From positions 1 through 64,000 of the forward strand of contig NZ_PDUD01000017.1 of the NCBI RefSeq assembly GCF_002646595.1: 64,000 nt of DNA, read 5' to 3'. How positions within the stretch are numbered: position 1 is the first letter of the stretch; the number at the start of each line of letters is the position of its first letter. A program made the translations under genes and the position numbers. Of this stretch, positions 1-9,540 are shown one piece after another. Under the pieces are notes generated by a model. It worked only from the letters and a program-made list of their open reading frames with translations. It was not told where the DNA came from and ran no database searches. Source of the DNA: Flavilitoribacter nigricans DSM 23189 = NBRC 102662 (GTDB lineage: Bacteria; Bacteroidota; Bacteroidia; Chitinophagales; Saprospiraceae).

Positions 1-251
1 TTGCTAAGCCTTTCCGGATCAATACTTAAGGCTTACCAATCTCCTTCGGAGCTTAGCAATCCAGGCTTTTCGGTAAAGGTCCAGTAGTATGATTGACGCC
101 ACAGATCATCAGATAAAAACCTGGTAGCTAGATTATTACGCCCTACCATCTCGCTCCCGTTCCCCCTCCCGAAATCTTTCCTCCCCTATCCATTTTCATT
201 CTGGTGACTGGCCTCTGAAATGGCCTCCATTCCGAAATTCCGACCTATTTC
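1..251. other. Noncoding left edge with a 9-bp inverted repeat
   Basis: No convincing gene is seen here. The arms TTGCTAAGC (1-9) and GCTTAGCAA (51-59) are perfect reverse complements and enclose 41 nt, so this may be the hairpin ending a transcript that lies left of the window. There is no clear T-tract on either side, and the neighbouring gene is out of view. Confidence 0.3.
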
Positions 252-321
252 TTTCTAAATTGTAGAATAAAAAATTGCATCCAGGGAAATTTTACCCTAC
301 ATTTGTTCTACAATTTAGAAA
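252..321 (+). promoter_or_regulatory. padR promoter flanked by two identical operators
   Basis: A perfect 16-bp inverted repeat is formed by 252-267 and 306-321. Each arm is itself a dyad, TTCTA-N5-TAGAA, so there are two operator copies about 53 bp (five helical turns) apart. Between them lies a Bacteroidota-type promoter: TTG at 275-277, 20 nt, then TACATTTG at 298-305. The right operator covers the expected start of transcription and ends 4 nt before the padR ATG at 326. The arrangement suggests autorepression by the PadR protein; that step is inferred. Confidence 0.7.
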
Positions 322-325
322 CAAA

Positions 326-670
326 ATGAAAGAAACACGTCTGGGAGAATTCGAGGAAGTTATTCTTTTACTGGTCGGAATTCTCGGAGAAGATGCCTAC
401 GCTTTTAAAATTGCCGAAGAGTTTGAATCGCAAACCGGCCGTTCGGTTTCGATCGGTGCCGTGCATTCCGCACTGAGCCGTTTGGGCGATAAGGGATTCC
501 TGAAATCAGAAATGAAGGAAGGCAATGCCACCCGGGGTGGACGGCGCAAACGCATTTACACCATCTCCGCCAGTGGAGAGCAGACCCTGCGCGAAGCCCG
601 GGATTTCCGGATCTCACTCTGGCAGCAGTACCCACCCCTTTCTACCGGCAATCTGAACCTGGACTTTTAA
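326..670 (+). CDS. PadR family transcriptional regulator
   Basis: This 114-residue protein is a PadR-type winged-helix repressor, a class in which a DNA-binding head is joined to a short C-terminal dimerisation helix. The family pattern is seen in LGEFEEVILLLVGIL, then DAYAFKIAEE, SIGAVHSALSRLGDKG for the recognition helix and wing, and GGRRKRIYTIS near residue 75. The ATG at 326 is chosen because the family normally begins at this point and because the downstream operator occupies the sequence before it; an in-frame TTG at 275 would place the operator inside the gene. The permease that follows 11 nt downstream is the usual partner of this PadR subgroup in Bacteroidota. The ligand or stress sensed is unknown. 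Confidence 0.9.
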   Translation: MKETRLGEFEEVILLLVGILGEDAYAFKIAEEFESQTGRSVSIGAVHSALSRLGDKGFLKSEMKEGNATRGGRRKRIYTISASGEQTLREARDFRISLWQQYPPLSTGNLNLDF

Positions 671-681
671 GCCCTCAGCCT

Positions 682-3285
682 ATGTCATCATCCGAACAAC
701 AACCGCCCGGGATCGCCCGGAAATTCCTGCGCTGGTTCCTCCGCAACGATCTGGTTGAAGAGGTAGAAGGCGACCTGGAGGAAAAATTCTTTTTAAACCT
801 GGAAAAAGGTTCGGCCTTCAAGGCCCGGCTGAACTATTACTTTCAGGTGCTCAATTACCTGCGGCCTTTTGCCATTCGACGCAACCTATTTTCTCTCATC
901 AACCCGCTGTTTATGATCCGTCACAATTTTCGCCTGAGCTGGAGATTACTCCTGAAAAACAAAGGCTATTCCCTCATCAATATCGGGGGACTGGCCCTCG
1001 GAATGGCCGTGGCCATGCTCATTACCCTCTGGATAAAGGATGAAATGAATTACGATCGTTTCCACGACGATCTGGAGCAGTTGTATCAGGTCAAAAGGCA
1101 CGTCCATTCCGGTAACGAGATCCAAACCTCGGAAACCGTAACCTGGAATATTGCCGGTGAGCTACAGTCGAAATACCCGGAGGTAGAAGGCGTGGCCGTA
1201 ACGACCCCGCCGCAGGAACTGATCACCCGGATCGGTGAACTTTCCTACCGGGAAAGCGGTCTCTTTGCCACACCTGGTTTTCTGCAGCTGTTTTCCTGGA
1301 AAATGATCCAGGGGAAAGCCTCCGATGCCCTAGAGGATCCCGGTTCCATTGTGATCTCCGCTGACCTGGCGGAGAAATATTTCGGTAGTGACTGGCGGGA
1401 AACCAACGGAGCGATCGGTCAGGTGATCGAACACGATCTGACCGACGTACCGCCCCTGACCGTAAGCGGGGTATTTGAGGAGATCCCCGATCAATCGTCC
1501 ATACAGTTTGACTATCTGATCCCCTTTGAGGTCTTTGAACGACGCAATAATTGGATCACCAACTGGAACAATAGTGGGTTTCGGATCTATACCCGTTTGC
1601 GGCCCGGCACCGATGCCACAGTCGTAAGCGAGCGAATGCGTGACATGCAGAACGAACACATTGAGGATTTTCGCAGTGACCTCTTTCTGCAATCTTACGC
1701 CGATCATCATCTGTACAACATCTTCAAGGACGGGATGCAGGCCGGCGGCCGGATCGAATACGTCCGGATCTTCGGAATCGTCGCCTTCTTTCTGATCCTG
1801 ATCGCCAGTATCAATTTCATGAATCTGGCCACCGCCCGTTCGGTGCAAAGAGCCAAAGAGATCGGGGTGCGGAAGGCCATCGGGGCCGAACGACGCTTAC
1901 TGATCAGCCAGTTTATGAGCGAATCCCTCTTTTTGATGACCATTGCATTTGTGCTGGCGGTTGGCCTGGTACTGATCGCTTTACCGGCTTTCAATCAACT
2001 GACCGACAAAACGATGGCCATCAGCGATTTTAGCTTCAACACTTTGCTGATCTTCGGCAGCATCGGGCTGCTGACCACTCTGTTGGCCAGTACTTATCCG
2101 GCCTTTTATTTATCGTCTTTCAATGCGGTTACGGTCTTAAAAGGCGTTTTCCGTCAGACGGCCGGCACCTCCCGGTTGCGACAGGGGCTGGTGGTCTTTC
2201 AATTTGCCATATCCATCCTGCTGATCGCCGGTGCCCTGACCATTCAGCGGCAAATCCAGTATATCCAGTCCAAAAACCTGGGGCTGGACCGGGAAAACGT
2301 ACTGTACACGGACCTGGAAGGCGAACTTTACCAGCAGTATAATACCGTCAAAGAAGAATTGCAGCGAATGCCGGGCATCGCAGCCGTAACTACTACCAGT
2401 TCCAATCCTTTATCCATCGGATCCAATACCCACTCGGTGGAATGGCCCGGCAAAGCCCCTTCCGAACAAATATCCTTTCGCATCATTAGCGTCAATTTCG
2501 ATTTTCTGGAGGTGATGAAAATGGAACTGGCGGAAGGACGAGATTTTGACGCCCAACTGTCTACCGATACCTTCAACTACCTGGTCAATGAAACTGCCGT
2601 TCGCGCCATGGGCCTGGACCAGCCCGTAGATCAGCAATTGAGCTTTTGGGGATCCAGCGGAAAGATCGTGGGCGTAGTCAAGGATTTTCATACCACGTCT
2701 CTGTATTCCGAAATTGAACCCACCATCATCTGGCTGCACCCCCGCCGCACCGGATTGCTGCACATCCGGACCGAACCCGGACAGGCGGATGCGGCCATTG
2801 CCGGTCTGGAGACCATTCAGAAACGCCTTAACCCGGAATATCCATTGGAATACCGCTTTATGGACGAAAGCTATATGAACGCCTACCGCAGTGAGCAAAC
2901 GATCGGGCAGTTATCCTACTATTTCACCGGCTTCGCGCTCCTGATCGCCTGCCTGGGACTGATCGGTCTGGCCGTTTATACCGGTCAGCAGCGGCTGAAA
3001 GAGATCAGTATCCGGAAGGTAATGGGCGCTTCCATCGGCCAACTGGTGGTGCTTCTTTCAAAAGATTTCCTGCTGTTGATCTTGCTGGCCGTTGTGGTGG
3101 CAACACCTTTGGCTTTTATTTTTATGCAGGACTGGCTGAGCAAATTTGAATACCATACCGAATTGAGCGCCGGAATATTTCTGCTGGCCGGCATCGGCAC
3201 TTTGGTGATCGCCTTGCTGGTCGTTGGTTTCTATGCGATAAAGGTGGCGGTGATCAACCCGATCGAGGCGATAAGGTCCGAATAG
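682..3285 (+). CDS. MacB/FtsX-type ABC transporter permease with PadR-linked prefix domain
   Basis: This 867-residue inner-membrane protein has an N-terminal cytoplasmic stretch (about 1-80, with WFLRNDLVEEVEGDLEE) matching the prefix domain of permeases encoded next to PadR regulators. A first membrane helix lies at about 97-118, followed by a large periplasmic MacB-like domain (about 120-360). Two FtsX modules follow, near 365-490 and 750-865, each with the RxKEIxxRKxxGA motif (AKEIGVRKAIGA and LKEISIRKVMGA). The family exports or extracts substrates using a separate ATPase; none is encoded here, so it must be supplied from elsewhere. The gene forms an apparent operon with padR. Substrate unknown. 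Confidence 0.9.
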   Translation: MSSSEQQPPGIARKFLRWFLRNDLVEEVEGDLEEKFFLNLEKGSAFKARLNYYFQVLNYLRPFAIRRNLFSLINPLFMIRHNFRLSWRLLLKNKGYSLINIGGLALGMAVAMLITLWIKDEMNYDRFHDDLEQLYQVKRHVHSGNEIQTSETVTWNIAGELQSKYPEVEGVAVTTPPQELITRIGELSYRESGLFATPGFLQLFSWKMIQGKASDALEDPGSIVISADLAEKYFGSDWRETNGAIGQVIEHDLTDVPPLTVSGVFEEIPDQSSIQFDYLIPFEVFERRNNWITNWNNSGFRIYTRLRPGTDATVVSERMRDMQNEHIEDFRSDLFLQSYADHHLYNIFKDGMQAGGRIEYVRIFGIVAFFLILIASINFMNLATARSVQRAKEIGVRKAIGAERRLLISQFMSESLFLMTIAFVLAVGLVLIALPAFNQLTDKTMAISDFSFNTLLIFGSIGLLTTLLASTYPAFYLSSFNAVTVLKGVFRQTAGTSRLRQGLVVFQFAISILLIAGALTIQRQIQYIQSKNLGLDRENVLYTDLEGELYQQYNTVKEELQRMPGIAAVTTTSSNPLSIGSNTHSVEWPGKAPSEQISFRIISVNFDFLEVMKMELAEGRDFDAQLSTDTFNYLVNETAVRAMGLDQPVDQQLSFWGSSGKIVGVVKDFHTTSLYSEIEPTIIWLHPRRTGLLHIRTEPGQADAAIAGLETIQKRLNPEYPLEYRFMDESYMNAYRSEQTIGQLSYYFTGFALLIACLGLIGLAVYTGQQRLKEISIRKVMGASIGQLVVLLSKDFLLLILLAVVVATPLAFIFMQDWLSKFEYHTELSAGIFLLAGIGTLVIALLVVGFYAIKVAVINPIEAIRSE

Positions 3286-3352
3286 CCAGCCTGAGCGGGA
3301 TAATTCATTACGACCGCTTGTTAAGCCAGGTTCACCAATTGTTCAGTGTGCC

Positions 3353-3383
3353 TTGATAAAGGAATTTTAGCTCCCTAGTATTG
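3353..3383 (+). promoter_or_regulatory. Promoter of the thioredoxin-domain gene
   Basis: TTG at 3353-3355, 20 nt, and TAGTATTG at 3376-3383 match the Bacteroidota TTG-N19/20-TAnnTTTG pattern with one mismatch. The start codon is at 3409. Confidence 0.5.
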
Positions 3384-3408
3384 TGAGGAATTAAAATGAT
3401 CCTTTATT

Positions 3409-4521
3409 ATGAAAATACTGAAATTAGCTTGCCTGCTATTATTAACCGCAGCTCCTTTTGTCCTGACGGCACAAAGTGCGGAAGAAGTGGTTGAACAATA
3501 CCAAAACAGTCTGGAGAAGATCCAATCACTCGCCTATGACGTCCGGCAACTGGACACCTTCGTAAGCGGCCACGTTTGGGATTACCCCGGACAGGTCGTG
3601 TTGATCCGGGAGGAAAACGATCCGGTCCTGGGATTTCATTTCATGGCCTCCAAGGGGGAGATCGAACGGGGCGCGCTGTACGACGGCTCCCGGATGTTTG
3701 AATTAAAATTCGAACCCAAAACGTACGAACTGGAATCCCGACCGGGCCCGCATATGATGGGTGCCGCGGCCGCTCAATTGGTCGTTCCCGAAATGATGGC
3801 TTATCAGGATACGGTTCAACCCGTGCTTTCGACTGAAAATGAGCTTTACGTGCTCACCTACCATTTTCCCGACCTTACCGAATACGGCGTTGCGGAAAGA
3901 AAAAAGGTGATCCAGCTGGATCAGCGGACTTATCTACCGGTGAAAGTAGTGAGCAGCCAGGTTTCCCTGGGGAAAAAACAGGTTATTACCCGGTTTATCA
4001 GCAATGTTGAGATCAACAAAGAGCAGCATCTGGAAAAACTGGATAAAACTTTCCTGGAAAACTTCGAACCGGAAGTGCAGGAAGATCGGAAAAATCTGCA
4101 TCAGGATCTGCTGTCTACAACGGTAAAGGATATAGAATTCCGTGATTTTACCGGCAAATCGGTTTCCCTGCAGGCCAAAAAAGGAAAAGTGATCCTGCTG
4201 GATTTCTGGGAAGTCTGGTGTGGCCCCTGCCGGCAATCCATGCCTGAGGTGCAGGCTCTGCACGATCAATACCGCACGGAAGGGCTGGAAGTAATAGCGA
4301 TATTGATGGATAAGGACAGTCAGGACAGTGCTCAGCTGTTACTGGATAAAAAAGGTTATAATTTTCCCCAACTCGTCGGGAATGAATCTATCCGGGAGTA
4401 TTTCAAGGTGTTTGCGATCCCTCAATACGTACTGATCGACAAGGAAGGCATCATCCGGCACATTTATACGGGATATGATGATTCCATTGTAGAAAATGTT
4501 CAGGAACTTCTGAAGCTGTAA
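3409..4521 (+). CDS. Exported thioredoxin-fold (TlpA-like) protein with N-terminal lipoprotein-carrier-like domain
   Basis: This 370-residue protein starts with a signal peptide (about 1-21, ending LTAQS). Residues 25-220 resemble the DUF2092/LolA-like fold that often precedes thioredoxin domains in Bacteroidota. Residues about 235-370 are a TlpA/AlkyI-hydroperoxide-reductase-like thioredoxin domain with an intact W270-C271-G-P-C274 active site and a later cis-proline region (FAIPQYVLID). The likely role is a periplasmic thiol-disulfide reductase. The LytS-type kinase that follows at 4616 carries a related but cysteine-free domain, which suggests that the two work on the same redox or envelope signal; that link is inference. 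Confidence 0.82.
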   Translation: MKILKLACLLLLTAAPFVLTAQSAEEVVEQYQNSLEKIQSLAYDVRQLDTFVSGHVWDYPGQVVLIREENDPVLGFHFMASKGEIERGALYDGSRMFELKFEPKTYELESRPGPHMMGAAAAQLVVPEMMAYQDTVQPVLSTENELYVLTYHFPDLTEYGVAERKKVIQLDQRTYLPVKVVSSQVSLGKKQVITRFISNVEINKEQHLEKLDKTFLENFEPEVQEDRKNLHQDLLSTTVKDIEFRDFTGKSVSLQAKKGKVILLDFWEVWCGPCRQSMPEVQALHDQYRTEGLEVIAILMDKDSQDSAQLLLDKKGYNFPQLVGNESIREYFKVFAIPQYVLIDKEGIIRHIYTGYDDSIVENVQELLKL

Positions 4522-4615
4522 CTTTGGCAGTGCAAAGTGGCAGCGAAAGACACCTTTTGCCGCCCGCTTAGGCAACTTAAAACGTCTTTCATAAGACTAT
4601 CATCGCAATCAATCC

Positions 4616-7393
4616 ATGAGGCAAAGCCTATTTCTTTCCCTGATCCTATGTTTGATAAGCCTGGCGACCCGGGCCCAAAGCATAGCGGAGTATATCAACG
4701 GAGGTAAACGTTTAAACCTGGAGTGGGTTCAGCAAAAGACCACCCGGGAGAAAGCGACCGATTATCCTGTATTTCCGGACCAGTTCCAGCGGGAAGATTG
4801 GGAAGTGCGGATCGGATTGCAGTTTTACCTTGGAAATGATGACCGGATAAAGGGCACGATTGAATCCGTCAGTTTCATCAAATTTCCGGACGCAGAGGAA
4901 GGTGCGGACGAACCCCTGATCACCGACACCCGTTTTCAGGAGAAATATCCCGCTGCTTACTCCATTGTTTTTGATCAGTGGACCGGAATAACTTTTGCGG
5001 CAGACGGAAATGCGGATTCTTTTGCGGAGCTTCAGAAGGACGTACAACTCAAGCTGGATCAGGAGGTCTCAGGCAATCAGGATTTGCATTCCGAACTGCA
5101 ATCCCTGGCATTACCCGAAGCACTACAGGCCGGGCATTGGTCCCATTTCATCAGCACCCTTTTAGCCAGCGACCTGCCGGAGGAAGAATTCTATTTCCCC
5201 CTGCTTACGAAAAAGAACGGACGGCAATGGCTTTGTGATTTTTTCCAGGTTGACCATCCCCCCAAGACCACCGTACTGGAAGGCAGCATCCGGAATCAGG
5301 TCACTACCGAGGTACGGCTGAAATACCATAAGGAAGGTGACTGGCTGAACTTCTGGCAGGATTCAGTGGTTGTGCTGGATCAAAACGGTCATTTTAAGAT
5401 CTCCATTCCAATGGATCAGGCCCGGACCGTGAATATTTCCCACGGCTACCAGACCATGCGCTTTTATCTGGAGCCCGGTGATCATTTGGACTTTAGCACG
5501 GACGGAAACGCCTTTTACCAGCAAATGGAATTCACGGGAAGCAGTGTTGCCCACCAACAATTCTTACTGGATTTTTACCATGAGATGCGGGGGGATTCCT
5601 TATTCCGTTCCTATGATCACCAGCTTTTGCAGGAACAACAAGGCTCTTTTCTGACCAGGATGCTGCAAAAGGAAATCCGGGAATTGGAATTTCTTCAACT
5701 TAGAACGCATCAGCTTTCTCCGGGTTTTCAATCCTACATGGATCGATCGATCCGCTTTAATTACGCCAATATTATCTGGGAGGCCGCCTATCGGTTTCAT
5801 GTTGCCGGGAAAGAACCCCTGGAGGCCGAATTTGCCCAGCAGGCAGCGCAGCGCAGGCCCCTACTCTATCGCCTTCCACCCGGTAAAACATTCGATTTTT
5901 TCGTTGAAGAATATCTTCATTTTCAAATGACCCGTCTTAAAGACCTCGGATTGGATCTCCGGTGGTCATTTGATCATTACAACAGTTTTGCCAAACTGGT
6001 GCTTCCCCCGGAAACTCTGGTTCGGCACAGCGCCATGATGCTTTTTCGAAATTATTCCAATGAAACGGGAATATCGGAGGATCTCCTGCCGCTGTTGGAT
6101 GAATTGATCGAACGGTGTAATGATCCAAAATGGCGCAGTGAACTTTCGGCCTTTACCCGCCCGGGAGCGGAAGGAGATGCTATGGCCCATCCGATCCGAC
6201 TGCTTCCGCTCAACAAAATGGCTCCCGACTGGAGTTTTACCGACAAAGAAGGGATTAAAGTAAGCCTGAAAGACTTTAAAGGTCGCAAAGTGTTGTTGCA
6301 TATCGGTTGGAGTCAAAATCTGGAGGCCGCCTTGAGCGACATCGCCTATTTAAAAAAGGAACAGACTGAACTTCCCGCTGTAGTTCACCTGCTGTTGGCA
6401 CCTCAACAGGAAGATTTCCAAAATGCCGTACAAAACCGTGAAGGATTATTCATTCATGTGCCCGCTCAAGAAATGCAGGGCTTGCGGGAAAACTATCGCG
6501 TAGACAATACCAGCAATCATTATAACCTACTGGATGAGACCGGTAAGGTAATTGCCAATAATTACGACCTGGGTACGCCGACCAAGATGCGCAGTACCTG
6601 GGCCAGAATACAACCCCTGGTTGTATCGGCCGCATGGGGGCCCGAGCAATGGCTGGCCTTCTGGAAACGGTTGGGTATCATCGCCCTCGCTCTTTTGCTG
6701 GTTACGCTGGTCTATCTATGGCGACGGCGCGTGCAGGAGCTCCGGGATCTGCGCCAGCGCCAATTACTGGAGTTTGAATTGAAAGGGATCCGGGCGCAAA
6801 TGAATCCGCATTTTCTGTTTAATGCCATGAGTACCATTCAAAATCTTATCCGTACCAACCGACAGGAGAAAGCTGATCTCTATCTAAGTCAGTTCGCCGG
6901 TCTTATGCGCCGCATCCTCCGCCATACCGCCGAAGAATATATTCCGCTTTCCGAAGAGATAGCCACTTTGGAGCAGTATTGTAGCCTTGAGGCCCTGAGA
7001 CATCCATTTGATTATGAATTCTCAATAGACCCGGAAATCGATCCCCACAATACGTATATTCCCGGTATGATCCTGCAGCCACTCCTTGAAAATGCGATCA
7101 TTCACGGCCTTTTACCCCAAAAGGGCGATCGCCTCCTTGCGGTGGATCTGCAGGTTCATCCAAATGGTTTGGCCTGCACAGTGATCGATAACGGGATTGG
7201 GATCCATCAGGCGAAAGCGAACCGACCACACCGATCCGGCGATAGGGAAAGCCGGGGAATTGAACTGGTCCGGCAACGTCTGGCGCTTCTTTCCGATAAG
7301 GGCGCTCCGGGCCTCCGGCTACAGGATCGTTCCACCCTTTCCCCACCCAAGTCAGGCACCCGGATAGACCTGATCATTCCGATAGAACATTAA
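4616..7393 (+). CDS. LytS-type sensor histidine kinase with periplasmic redoxin-like domain
   Basis: This 925-residue protein has a signal peptide (1-20, ending ATRAQS), a long periplasmic part, one membrane helix (about 686-702) and a cytoplasmic LytS/YehU-type kinase. The phospho-acceptor motif is NPHFLFN with His near 732, and the ATP-binding motif LLENAIIHG lies near 823. The periplasmic part includes a DUF4369-like beta region (about 220-310) and a TlpA/AhpC-like domain (about 532-660, KMAPDWSFTDKEG followed by LLHIGWSQN). In that domain the position normally occupied by CxxC holds SQNLE, so it cannot do dithiol chemistry and is more likely a sensing or binding module. Its response regulator begins 5 nt downstream. 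Confidence 0.85.
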   Translation: MRQSLFLSLILCLISLATRAQSIAEYINGGKRLNLEWVQQKTTREKATDYPVFPDQFQREDWEVRIGLQFYLGNDDRIKGTIESVSFIKFPDAEEGADEPLITDTRFQEKYPAAYSIVFDQWTGITFAADGNADSFAELQKDVQLKLDQEVSGNQDLHSELQSLALPEALQAGHWSHFISTLLASDLPEEEFYFPLLTKKNGRQWLCDFFQVDHPPKTTVLEGSIRNQVTTEVRLKYHKEGDWLNFWQDSVVVLDQNGHFKISIPMDQARTVNISHGYQTMRFYLEPGDHLDFSTDGNAFYQQMEFTGSSVAHQQFLLDFYHEMRGDSLFRSYDHQLLQEQQGSFLTRMLQKEIRELEFLQLRTHQLSPGFQSYMDRSIRFNYANIIWEAAYRFHVAGKEPLEAEFAQQAAQRRPLLYRLPPGKTFDFFVEEYLHFQMTRLKDLGLDLRWSFDHYNSFAKLVLPPETLVRHSAMMLFRNYSNETGISEDLLPLLDELIERCNDPKWRSELSAFTRPGAEGDAMAHPIRLLPLNKMAPDWSFTDKEGIKVSLKDFKGRKVLLHIGWSQNLEAALSDIAYLKKEQTELPAVVHLLLAPQQEDFQNAVQNREGLFIHVPAQEMQGLRENYRVDNTSNHYNLLDETGKVIANNYDLGTPTKMRSTWARIQPLVVSAAWGPEQWLAFWKRLGIIALALLLVTLVYLWRRRVQELRDLRQRQLLEFELKGIRAQMNPHFLFNAMSTIQNLIRTNRQEKADLYLSQFAGLMRRILRHTAEEYIPLSEEIATLEQYCSLEALRHPFDYEFSIDPEIDPHNTYIPGMILQPLLENAIIHGLLPQKGDRLLAVDLQVHPNGLACTVIDNGIGIHQAKANRPHRSGDRESRGIELVRQRLALLSDKGAPGLRLQDRSTLSPPKSGTRIDLIIPIEH

Positions 7394-7398
7394 AGCCC

Positions 7399-8151
7399 AT
7401 GGTCAAAGCAATAATTGTAGAAGACGAAGCGAATAATCGGGAGAATCTGCGACTGGCCCTCGCCAGTTATTGCCCGGAGGTAGAAGTTATTGGGGAAGCG
7501 GATTCAGCGCTCACCGCACTGGATCTGATCCGGAATACTTCCCCTGAGCTGGTTTTTCTGGACATTGCCATGCCCCTCGGCAGTGGATTTGATCTGCTGG
7601 AGAGCCTGCCCGAAATCAGGTTCGATATCATTTTTGTCACGGCCTACGATCAGTATGCCCTGCGCGCCATAAAATTTGCGGCCGTAGATTATCTATTGAA
7701 GCCCATCAATGTATTGGAGTTGAAAAAAGCGGTAGGTCGGGTACTGGTCAAACGGGAAAATACCAAAGAGAACGAACGACTGGCCGTGCTGTTGCACAAT
7801 CTGCAAAAGCAGGACCAGAAGATAGCGCTTCCTCAGTCGGACCATATCGCCTTCGTACCGGTCAATTCCATTATCCGCTGCCGGGGAGACCGCAATTACA
7901 CCCACTTTTATTTCAAGGACGGTACCACCTTACTGGTTTCCCGAACCTTAAAGGAATTTACGGATCTATTGGAGGGCAATCAGTTTTACCGGGTCCATCA
8001 GTCCCACCTGGTCAACCTGGATTGCATCCGAAAGTACAGCAAAAGGGATGGCGGCACCCTGATCACCACCGATAATGAAAAGATCCCCGTGGCCCGGGCC
8101 CGTAAAGATCAGTTACTGGCGATTTGCCGGGAGCGGTGGGGCATGAGTTAA
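7399..8151 (+). CDS. LytTR-family response regulator
   Basis: This 250-residue protein has a receiver domain (1-120) with acidic residues E8/D9/E10, the phospho-acceptor D55 in LVFLDIAMP, and the conserved Lys in DYLLKPI. A LytTR DNA-binding domain follows (about 145-245) with the usual IIRCRGDRNYTHFYF and FYRVHQSHLVNL blocks. It sits immediately after the kinase gene, so the two form a LytS/LytR-type pair. Targets are not evident; the thioredoxin gene upstream is one candidate. Confidence 0.92.
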   Translation: MVKAIIVEDEANNRENLRLALASYCPEVEVIGEADSALTALDLIRNTSPELVFLDIAMPLGSGFDLLESLPEIRFDIIFVTAYDQYALRAIKFAAVDYLLKPINVLELKKAVGRVLVKRENTKENERLAVLLHNLQKQDQKIALPQSDHIAFVPVNSIIRCRGDRNYTHFYFKDGTTLLVSRTLKEFTDLLEGNQFYRVHQSHLVNLDCIRKYSKRDGGTLITTDNEKIPVARARKDQLLAICRERWGMS

Positions 8152-8187
8152 TGAATTGGTGATTTAACAGCTCATCCAATCATCTTG

Positions 8188-9474
8188 TTATGCATTTAAC
8201 CACTGATCCCACCAGTCAAAAGCATCCGCCTGCATGGCCAGATCAAATTTGTGCTCGCCTTCGTAAAAATTACCCCGATAGCGATCCGCTGCTTTCGCTT
8301 TGGCGAATACCTCGCGCAGCATGCCGTCGGCGCGCTGCATTTCCTCGAGGGTAAATAGCTGATCCTGATTGTTGTTCAGGGTCATGGTGGGAAGTGGCGT
8401 GCGCAGACCGAGCACTTCCGGAAAGTCCAGATAATTGGGCAGGATGGGAATGTAGGCCATCCAGGTATGGGTAAAAGATTTGTAGAGCAGCAGATCGCGC
8501 CAGGTCGTCATAAAGCCCACGCAGACGGCGCATTGAATACGATCATCCAGACCCGCCAGGTAGGCCGTTCGCAGTCCTCCGCCGGACAGGCCGCCGCAGC
8601 CAACGCGTTCTTCATCCACTTCCGGGCGGGCGCAGAGGACATCCAGGGCGCGCTGATCCTCCCGGAGGAATACCCCCGGCCAGGTGGTCCCGCCGCAGAA
8701 GAGCGATTTGGCCATAATGTGTTCGTGGTGACCGGCCCATTCGTTGTAGACATCGATGTTTTCCTGCTTTTCCGGGTTCTCGTCGCTTAGATCGTCGGTA
8801 CGCCAGGGCCCCCAACTGAAACCGGCGACATCCTGATAAAGGACCCGGCGACTGCCAAAGGTGAAATTATCCGGTACCAACACCACGTAACCGCGTTTGG
8901 CCAGTTCATTCGCCCAGGCTTTTCCTTCGTAATAATGGGTTTGGTGTTCACTCATCATCGGATGCTGATCATTGCCCGTTTTCGTAATCTTGCGTTTGGC
9001 AAAATACTTATTGCCGCCGTGATCGTGCAGTCCGAGTACGCCGGGTAGCGGCCCGGTAGCCCCGGCCGGTTTCAAGAGGATAGCTTCAGTAGGCCGGCCG
9101 TACGGCAGTTGCCAGCTCAGTTCCTCAATATCCAGTCCGTCGTAAGTATATTTCCGCTTTACCGTAACCTGCGGCTGGGCACCGATATCCGGTGCGCCCA
9201 GGTAGGTATGTACGGTTTTCAGTCCCTTTTTTCTCCAGGATTTCAGGCCTTTGCTATCCGGACGTCGGTAGGATAAAGCGGGTGGATCAGCGGGCAAATT
9301 TGCGGCCCAGGGGCCATACTGCCCGATCAAACTCTGGGTAGGATCAGCGATTGGGTTCACGGTGCTTTTTTCTGGGTTAGGGAAATTGGGATACGGAAAA
9401 CCGGCAGCCGGTAGTACCGCAAGGGCGGAGGCGGAGGTTTTCAGGAATTTGCGACGGGAGTTTTTACGGCTCAT
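8188..9474 (-). CDS. Tat-exported alpha/beta hydrolase (dienelactone hydrolase / acetyl-esterase-like)
   Basis: This 428-residue protein starts at 9474, where a Tat-type leader (SRRKFLKTSASALAVLPAAG) begins; a longer reading from 9525 adds 17 unlikely residues. The fold is the large alpha/beta hydrolase type related to PF12715. The nucleophile is the Ser in GCGGLSGGGLR, the acid is probably in NNNQDQLF, and the His in YEGEHKFDL. The family cleaves esters, often acetylated sugars. The gene lies alone on the minus strand, convergent with the LytTR gene 36 nt away. The substrate cannot be told from sequence. Confidence 0.8.
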   Translation of the reverse strand: MSRKNSRRKFLKTSASALAVLPAAGFPYPNFPNPEKSTVNPIADPTQSLIGQYGPWAANLPADPPALSYRRPDSKGLKSWRKKGLKTVHTYLGAPDIGAQPQVTVKRKYTYDGLDIEELSWQLPYGRPTEAILLKPAGATGPLPGVLGLHDHGGNKYFAKRKITKTGNDQHPMMSEHQTHYYEGKAWANELAKRGYVVLVPDNFTFGSRRVLYQDVAGFSWGPWRTDDLSDENPEKQENIDVYNEWAGHHEHIMAKSLFCGGTTWPGVFLREDQRALDVLCARPEVDEERVGCGGLSGGGLRTAYLAGLDDRIQCAVCVGFMTTWRDLLLYKSFTHTWMAYIPILPNYLDFPEVLGLRTPLPTMTLNNNQDQLFTLEEMQRADGMLREVFAKAKAADRYRGNFYEGEHKFDLAMQADAFDWWDQWLNA

Positions 9475-9540
9475 ATAAGGAAGTTCTGATGCTGTGATGC
9501 TAATATAATCACCGCATCGCAGCATCAGGACATTGTCGCC

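Noticed and set aside
1-59. Similarity of CTCCTTCGGAGCTTAGCAAT to a stretch near 61668 was considered as a shared repeat.
   Set aside because: Only about two thirds of the bases agree over a short length, which can arise by chance.
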